Assembly (NCBI RefSeq): GCF_018388465.1
Contig: NZ_CP074404.1
Location: 3,162,001-3,226,000 of the forward strand
Reading direction: 5' to 3'
From: Cellulomonas fengjieae
GTDB lineage: Bacteria; Actinomycetota; Actinomycetes; Actinomycetales; Cellulomonadaceae
Length of the DNA: 64,000 nt
The notes under the pieces: generated by a model
Database searches by the model: none
What the model was told of the DNA's origin: nothing
What the model saw: the letters and a program-made list of their open reading frames with translations, nothing else
Program-made: the position numbers and the translations under genes
In this document: piece after piece, positions 61,930 through 64,000 of the stretch
Position numbering within the stretch: position 1 is the stretch's first letter
Layout of the letters: the number at the start of each line of letters is the position of its first letter

Positions 61930-63204
61930 ATGCGCGAGCAGGCCGCCACGCGCGAACCGCTCGGCCGCCGGTTCACCGCGCACCTGACGGCGACGGGCCT
62001 CGCCAACCTCGGGGACGGCATCGTGCAGATGGGCGTCCCGCTGTACGCGCTGACGCTCACGCGCTCGCCCAGCCAGATCGCCCTGCTCACCGCCGCGGCG
62101 TGGCTCCCCTGGCTGGTGCTCGGGTTGGCCGCCGGGGTGGTCGTCGACCGGCGCGACCGCAAGTACACCCAGGTGGTCGGCCTCGCCGCCCGCGCGCTCC
62201 TGCTCGGCGCAGCCGTCTGGCTGGTCACCACGGGGCAGATGACGATGGTCGCGCTCACCGTGATCGTGCTCCTGTACGGGGTCACCGACGTCTTCGTCGA
62301 CCTCGCCGGCTCCGCGCTCGTGCCGGACCTCGTGCCCCGCTCCCGCCTCGAGGCCGCGAACGGCCGCACGCTCGCCGCGCAGCAGGTCATGGCCACGTTC
62401 GTCGGCGGACCCGTCGCCGGCGCGATGCTCGCGCTCGGTACGGGCTGGGTGTTCGGCGTGCCGGCCGGTCTCGGCGTGCTCGCCCTCCTGCTCATCGCGA
62501 CCCGGATCCCGGGCAGCTACCGGCACGCGGCGGCACAGAAGCGCTCGGCGACCAGCGAGATCCGCGAGGGCGTCGGCTTCCTGGTCCACCACCCCGTGCT
62601 CCGCCCTCTCCTGGTGGCCAGCAGCGTGATGAACATGGCCAGCACCGGCTACTTCGCGGTGTTCGTGCTCTGGATGGTCGGCCCCGGGTCCCGCGTCGGC
62701 CTCGAGCCCGAGCACTACCCGCTGCTCACCGCGGTCCTGGCGGTCGGCGCGGTGGTGGGCTCGATCGCCGCCGAGCCGCTGGGGCGCCGCATCCCCGAGG
62801 TGCGGCTGCTGCTGGGCTGCTGGCTCATCGACGCCCTGCTCATGGCGGTCCCGGTCCTGGTGCCCACCGTGCCCGCCATCGCGGTGTCGATGTTCTTCCT
62901 GGGGTTCCTCAACACCAACGGCAACGTGATCTCGCAGTCGATGCGCCAGCGGATGGTCGCACCGGGGATGCTCGGTCGCGTGGGCGGTGCCAGCCGGACC
63001 CTCGGCTACGGGCTCATGCCGCTCGGCGCGCTGCTCGGCGGCCTCGTGGCGGAGCAGTGGGGCCTGGCCGCGGTCTTCCTCGGCGCGACAGCCGTGTGCG
63101 TCGTGGCGGCCGGCTACCCGATCGCGGTGGTCCGCCAGCGCATGCTCGCCGAGCTCGAGCTCCCCGCCCCCGCGCCCGCGCCGAGCCCCGCGTCGGCATA
63201 CTGA
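61930..63204 (+). CDS. MFS transporter (multidrug/siderophore exporter-like)
   Basis: A 424-residue protein with 12 predicted helices. 'GLANLGDGIVQMGVPLYALTLTRSP' starts helix I and 'AAGVVVDRRDRK' is the MFS motif A loop between helices II and III. Most like EntS/enterobactin exporter and macrolide efflux members. ATG 61930 is favoured, 5 nt after GGGAG, over GTG 61924. The divergent ArsR-like regulator should sense its substrate. Confidence 0.87.
   Translation: MREQAATREPLGRRFTAHLTATGLANLGDGIVQMGVPLYALTLTRSPSQIALLTAAAWLPWLVLGLAAGVVVDRRDRKYTQVVGLAARALLLGAAVWLVTTGQMTMVALTVIVLLYGVTDVFVDLAGSALVPDLVPRSRLEAANGRTLAAQQVMATFVGGPVAGAMLALGTGWVFGVPAGLGVLALLLIATRIPGSYRHAAAQKRSATSEIREGVGFLVHHPVLRPLLVASSVMNMASTGYFAVFVLWMVGPGSRVGLEPEHYPLLTAVLAVGAVVGSIAAEPLGRRIPEVRLLLGCWLIDALLMAVPVLVPTVPAIAVSMFFLGFLNTNGNVISQSMRQRMVAPGMLGRVGGASRTLGYGLMPLGALLGGLVAEQWGLAAVFLGATAVCVVAAGYPIAVVRQRMLAELELPAPAPAPSPASAY
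63197..63202 (+). promoter_or_regulatory. -10 box of leaderless GNAT gene
   Basis: CATACT ends 6 nt before GTG 63209, inside the end of the MFS gene. Confidence 0.35.
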
Positions 63205-63208
63205 CCGC

Positions 63209-63790
63209 GTGCCCCGGCTGACCCCGCCCGCGATCACCCCCGGAACCCTGCGCGACCTGGACCAGCCGGTGCTGCGCGCCGACGGGGTGGTGCTGCGCCC
63301 GTGGCAGGCCGACGACGCCGCCACGGTGGCCACCGCCTACGACGACCCGGGCATCCGGCGCTGGCACGACCGCGCCATGAGCGCGGACGAGGCGGACGCG
63401 TGGGTGGCCTCGTGGGCCGGCCGGTGGCGCGACGAGACCGGCGGCGGCTGGGCGATCACGACGGCCGAGGAGGTCGTGGGCCAGATCAGCCTCCGGTCGC
63501 TCGACCACGGCGACGGCCGCTCCGACGTCTCCTACTGGGTCCTGCCGGGGGCGCGCGGTCGCGGGGTCGCGACGACCGCGCTGCGCACCGTGGGCACCTG
63601 GGCGTTCGGCGTGCTCGGGCTGCACCGGATCGAGGTCGACCACTCGGTCGACAACCCGGCGTCGTGCGCGGTCGCCACCCGCGCCGGCTATCGCCTCGAG
63701 GGCACCAAGCGGGGCGACGCCCTGCACGCGGACGGCTGGCACGACATGCACCTGCACGCCCGCGTGGCGGGGGACACCGAGGTCAGCTGA
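63209..63790 (+). CDS. GNAT acetyltransferase, RimJ/RimL type
   Basis: A 193-residue protein with '[22 protein letters not shown]' at the N-terminus, the acetyl-CoA motif '[19 protein letters not shown]' and '[30 protein letters not shown]', the RimJ/RimL-like C-terminal part. It may modify a ribosomal or other protein N-terminus, or a small molecule. Its 3' end overlaps purA by 8 nt. Confidence 0.85.
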   Translation: MPRLTPPAITPGTLRDLDQPVLRADGVVLRPWQADDAATVATAYDDPGIRRWHDRAMSADEADAWVASWAGRWRDETGGGWAITTAEEVVGQISLRSLDHGDGRSDVSYWVLPGARGRGVATTALRTVGTWAFGVLGLHRIEVDHSVDNPASCAVATRAGYRLEGTKRGDALHADGWHDMHLHARVAGDTEVS

Positions 63791-64000
63791 GCAGCTCGTG
63801 CCGGACGATCGTGGCCTCGCGGCCGGGGCCGACACCGACCGACGAGATGCGCACGCCCGAGATCTCCTCGAGGCGCAGCAGGTACCGCTGCGCCGCGGCC
63901 GGCAGGTCGTCGAACTCCCGGGCCCCGGAGATGTCCTCGGTCCAGCCGTCCAGGTACTCGTAGACCGGCGTCGCGTGGTGGAAGTCCGACTGGTCGTACG
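63783..64000 (-). CDS. purA: Adenylosuccinate synthetase, C-terminal part
   Basis: The last ~72 codons of purA, cut by the right edge. '[21 protein letters not shown]' in two parts and '[16 protein letters not shown]' are the conserved C-terminus of adenylosuccinate synthetase, which makes adenylosuccinate from IMP, GTP and Asp. It is the eighth purine gene of the window. Confidence 0.92.
   Translation of the reverse strand, partial: YDQSDFHHATPVYEYLDGWTEDISGAREFDDLPAAAQRYLLRLEEISGVRISSVGVGPGREATIVRHELLS

Noticed and set aside
1..64000. CRISPR arrays, insertion sequences, toxin-antitoxin or restriction systems
   Set aside because: None recognised: no regularly spaced repeats, transposase motifs or paired small toxin/antitoxin genes were seen.

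Overview
The window comes from a high-GC actinobacterium, most likely a Cellulomonas. The best single indicator is a secreted cellulase at 24.2-25.5 kb (CBM2, Pro/Thr linker, GH6) that reads like endoglucanase CenA of Cellulomonas fimi. BldC, DUF3073, DUF3618, DUF222/HNH, F420-type LLM oxidoreductase, GTP-dependent PEP carboxykinase, actinobacterial SAM-IV aptamer architecture and many leaderless starts fit the same group.

Layout. 1-1.3 kb: partial DUF4214 exported protein and a GNAT acetyltransferase. 1.4-9.3 kb: a complete oligopeptide-type ABC importer operon followed by a GH42 beta-galactosidase with its own promoter and LacI-like operator. 9.3-14.4 kb (minus): crtE-crtB-crtI-crtYe-crtYf-crtEb, an overlapping operon for a C50 carotenoid, divergent from galE. 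15.5-19.6 kb: twin intergenic hairpins, LLM oxidoreductase, CDF metal exporter, zincin-like protein, tRNA-Glu/Asp/Phe, and three small envelope proteins. 19.6-30 kb: bldC, DUF3073, purM, purF, small proteins, cenA-like cellulase, rsgA, purL, DUF2599 lipoprotein. 30-36.6 kb: fatty-acid island, with a TetR regulator and acyl-CoA oxidase divergent from thiolase, FabG and MaoC. 36.7-41.6 kb: fasciclin protein, then a sulfur locus in which two different SAM riboswitches stand back to back, SAM-IV for a class V aminotransferase and an S-box-like element for rhodanese-metZ. 41.6-48.2 kb: small genes, purQ, purS, a PadR operon with two paralogous membrane proteins, and a DUF222/HNH protein behind an SOS box. 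48.3-56.6 kb: EamA exporter, alcohol dehydrogenase, amidohydrolase, nuclease, and an iron-siderophore importer with a DtxR/IdeR-type box. 56.7-64 kb: purC, a small conserved protein, purD, pckG behind a strong inverted repeat, an ArsR-like regulator/MFS pair around three 14-bp repeats, a GNAT protein and the 3' end of purA.

The backbone is a dispersed purine cluster on the minus strand (purM, F, L, Q, S, C, D, A), interrupted by carbon-use, lipid, sulfur and iron modules. No CRISPR array, insertion sequence, prophage or defence island is visible. The strongest unusual signals are regulatory: the paired SAM riboswitches, covarying twin hairpins, the pckG inverted repeat, the triple 14-bp repeat and the SOS-boxed HNH gene.
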